The position numbers and the translations under genes were made by a program. This document shows positions 58,613 through 59,541 of a stretch of 59,541 nucleotides of DNA, one piece after another. The notes below the pieces were generated by a model that was not told the origin of the DNA, did not search any database, and was given only the letters and a program-made list of their open reading frames with translations. Source of the stretch: Streptomyces sp. CB02400 (GTDB lineage Bacteria > Actinomycetota > Actinomycetes > Streptomycetales > Streptomycetaceae). Position 1 is the first letter of the stretch. The number at the start of each line of letters is the position of its first letter. The stretch is taken from NCBI RefSeq assembly GCF_001905725.1, contig NZ_LIWB01000015.1:18951-78491 (forward strand). The letters are read 5' to 3'.

Positions 58613-59293
58613 ATGGGAGTGCGGCTGATGGTGGTCGACGACCACCGGTTGCTCGCCGAGGCGCTGGCCTCGGCGTTGAAGCTGCGGGGGCACCGGGTGC
58701 TGGCGGCTGCGGCGCCGGCCTCCGGGGCGGCGGATCTGGTGATCAGCAGGGCGCCCGAGGTGTGTCTGCTGGGGACGGCGGCGCCGGCGGAGGCGGGGGC
58801 CTTTGATCCGGTGGTGAAGATCAAGCGGGAGCGGCCGCAGGTGGCGGTGGTCGTGCTGGGGCCGGTGCCGTCACCGCGGGGTATCGCGGCGGCGTTCGCG
58901 GCGGGGGCGTCGGGGTACGTGCGGCACGACGAGCGCATCGAGGGGGTCGAGCGGGCGATCATGAAGGCGCGGGCGGGGGAGGCGGCGGTGGCGCCGCAGT
59001 TGTTGCAGGGGGCGTTCGGGGAGCTGCTGAATCCTGCGGCGCAGCCGGATGACGAGGGTGCGCGGTTGTTGCAGATGCTGACGCCTCGGGAGGTGGAGGT
59101 GCTGGTGCGGGTCGCCGACGGGGAGGACACCCGGCTGATCGCGGCGGGTATGGGCATCGCACCGTCCACGGCCCGGACGCATGTCCAGCGGGTCCTGATG
59201 AAACTGGGCGTGGGCTCCCGCCTGGAGGCAGCGGCCCTGGCCGCCCGAACGGGCCTACTGGACCGCGCGGGGCCGGTGGGGGGCGGGTCTTAG
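58613..59293 (+). CDS. LuxR-type response regulator with degenerate receiver domain
   Basis: A 226-residue protein. The receiver part (about 4-120) keeps the acidic pair (MVVDDHRLLAEAL), but the phosphoacceptor position has Gly54 (VCLLGTAAP) instead of Asp and the usual Lys is Arg (GYVRHD). The C-terminal LuxR helix-turn-helix is intact (LTPREVEVLVRVADGED, then IAPSTARTHVQRVLMKLGV). It should bind DNA without phosphorylation control. No histidine kinase gene is visible next to it. ATG at 58613 is chosen; starts at 58619 and 58628 are possible. Confidence 0.82.
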   Translation: MGVRLMVVDDHRLLAEALASALKLRGHRVLAAAAPASGAADLVISRAPEVCLLGTAAPAEAGAFDPVVKIKRERPQVAVVVLGPVPSPRGIAAAFAAGASGYVRHDERIEGVERAIMKARAGEAAVAPQLLQGAFGELLNPAAQPDDEGARLLQMLTPREVEVLVRVADGEDTRLIAAGMGIAPSTARTHVQRVLMKLGVGSRLEAAALAARTGLLDRAGPVGGGS

Positions 59294-59541
59294 CCCCTGC
59301 GGTGCGGCGTTCGGGCCGGTGGGGGCGTGGGTCTTGCGCCTGCGGTGCGGGGTGCGGTCCGGTGGGTGGATGCCTGCGGCGCAGCTTTCGGTTCGGTGGG
59401 GGCTGGGGTAGCGCCTGCGGTCGGTGGGTGGGTCGGGGCCGGGTCGGGGGTGTCCGTCCTCGGACTGGCGCGGAACGGGTTCCTTGGATGGGATGTGGGG
59501 TGCGGACGCGCCAGCCGCTGCGGGCGGCCACCCCCGCCCCG
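59294..59541. repeat. Imperfect GC-rich repeats at the window end
   Basis: CCTGCGGTGCGG-type units followed by CGGTGGGGGC-like segments recur at about 59298, 59339, 59372 and 59415 with spacings of 33-43 bases. They look like the dispersed non-coding repeats common in Streptomyces. No gene can be supported here. Confidence 0.5.

Noticed and set aside
58546..58806. 86-codon frame upstream of and overlapping the LuxR-type gene
   Set aside because: Its product is low-complexity and overlaps the receiver domain in a shifted frame; the following regulator frame has clear domain motifs.

Overview
The window is typical Streptomyces chromosome. Coding is dense and very GC-rich, many genes start with GTG or TTG, neighbouring genes often overlap by ATGA or GTGA, and several genes look leaderless. 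It also carries Streptomyces-type genes such as an SsgA-like sporulation regulator, a SepX/GlpR-like divisome protein, a tricorn protease and a bacterial protein O-mannosyltransferase. Gene content and order resemble the core-chromosome segment of S. coelicolor that runs from the fructose PTS genes to ksgA/ispE; this is from memory, not from a search.

Layout. 0.1-4.1 kb: fructose regulon fruR-fruK-fruA with inverted-repeat operators upstream and a terminator after it. 4.1-9.3 kb: small housekeeping and membrane genes (a two-domain DUF6227-like protein, P1-family peptidase, MscL, a CpaB-like SAF protein, MTA phosphorylase, and an FmdB-type zinc ribbon with a CIRCE-like element at its start). 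9.3-15.5 kb: MFS exporter, CPA1-type cation/proton antiporter with a TrkA-C domain, and a membrane-anchored penicillin-acylase-family Ntn hydrolase with an odd Gly-Thr repeat in its spacer. 15.6-21.7 kb: 5-FTHF cyclo-ligase, galU, glp/moeA, moaC, mogA, acetyltransferase and glpR/sepX, so both partners of the Glp-GlpR division pair are present. 21.76-23.7 kb: tRNA-Ala(CGC) followed by a small accessory island with a short GntR regulator, two Streptomyces-specific small proteins and a DUF6247 module whose partner, toxin-like gene appears frameshifted. 23.7-29.9 kb: acetyltransferase, exonuclease III, NUDIX, MerR, and a Baeyer-Villiger-type monooxygenase / hydrolase / SDR operon. 30-36.5 kb: tricorn protease, divergent TetR with a perfect operator, and an MMPL exporter. 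36.5-40 kb: RelE/Phd-type toxin-antitoxin pair, EamA transporter, DUF1876 protein, beta-lactamase-like hydrolase. 39.7-42.8 kb: ECF-type nickel/cobalt transporter (CbiM-CbiQ-CbiO) with a Nur-like nickel box, divergent from an SsgE-like gene. 42.8-49.1 kb: two tandem paralogous penicillin-binding proteins, protein mannosyltransferase pmt and divergent rsmI. 49.3-54.5 kb: zinc-ribbon protein, tatD, ksgA, ispE and an ABC-F ATPase, without the rpfB that often sits between tatD and ksgA in actinobacteria. 54.7-59.5 kb: two paralogous membrane-anchored beta-propeller proteins with Pro/Gln/Gly/Tyr-rich cytoplasmic tails, and a LuxR-type regulator with a degenerate receiver domain.

No CRISPR array, prophage, insertion sequence or biosynthetic gene cluster was seen. 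The least ordinary items are the CIRCE-like site at fmdB, the frameshifted toxin-like gene, the 10-bp phased repeat near 29.95 kb, the repeat-containing acylase spacer, the internally duplicated DUF6227-like protein and the pseudo-receiver regulator. All assignments come from reading the sequence and from family knowledge; no database search was run.
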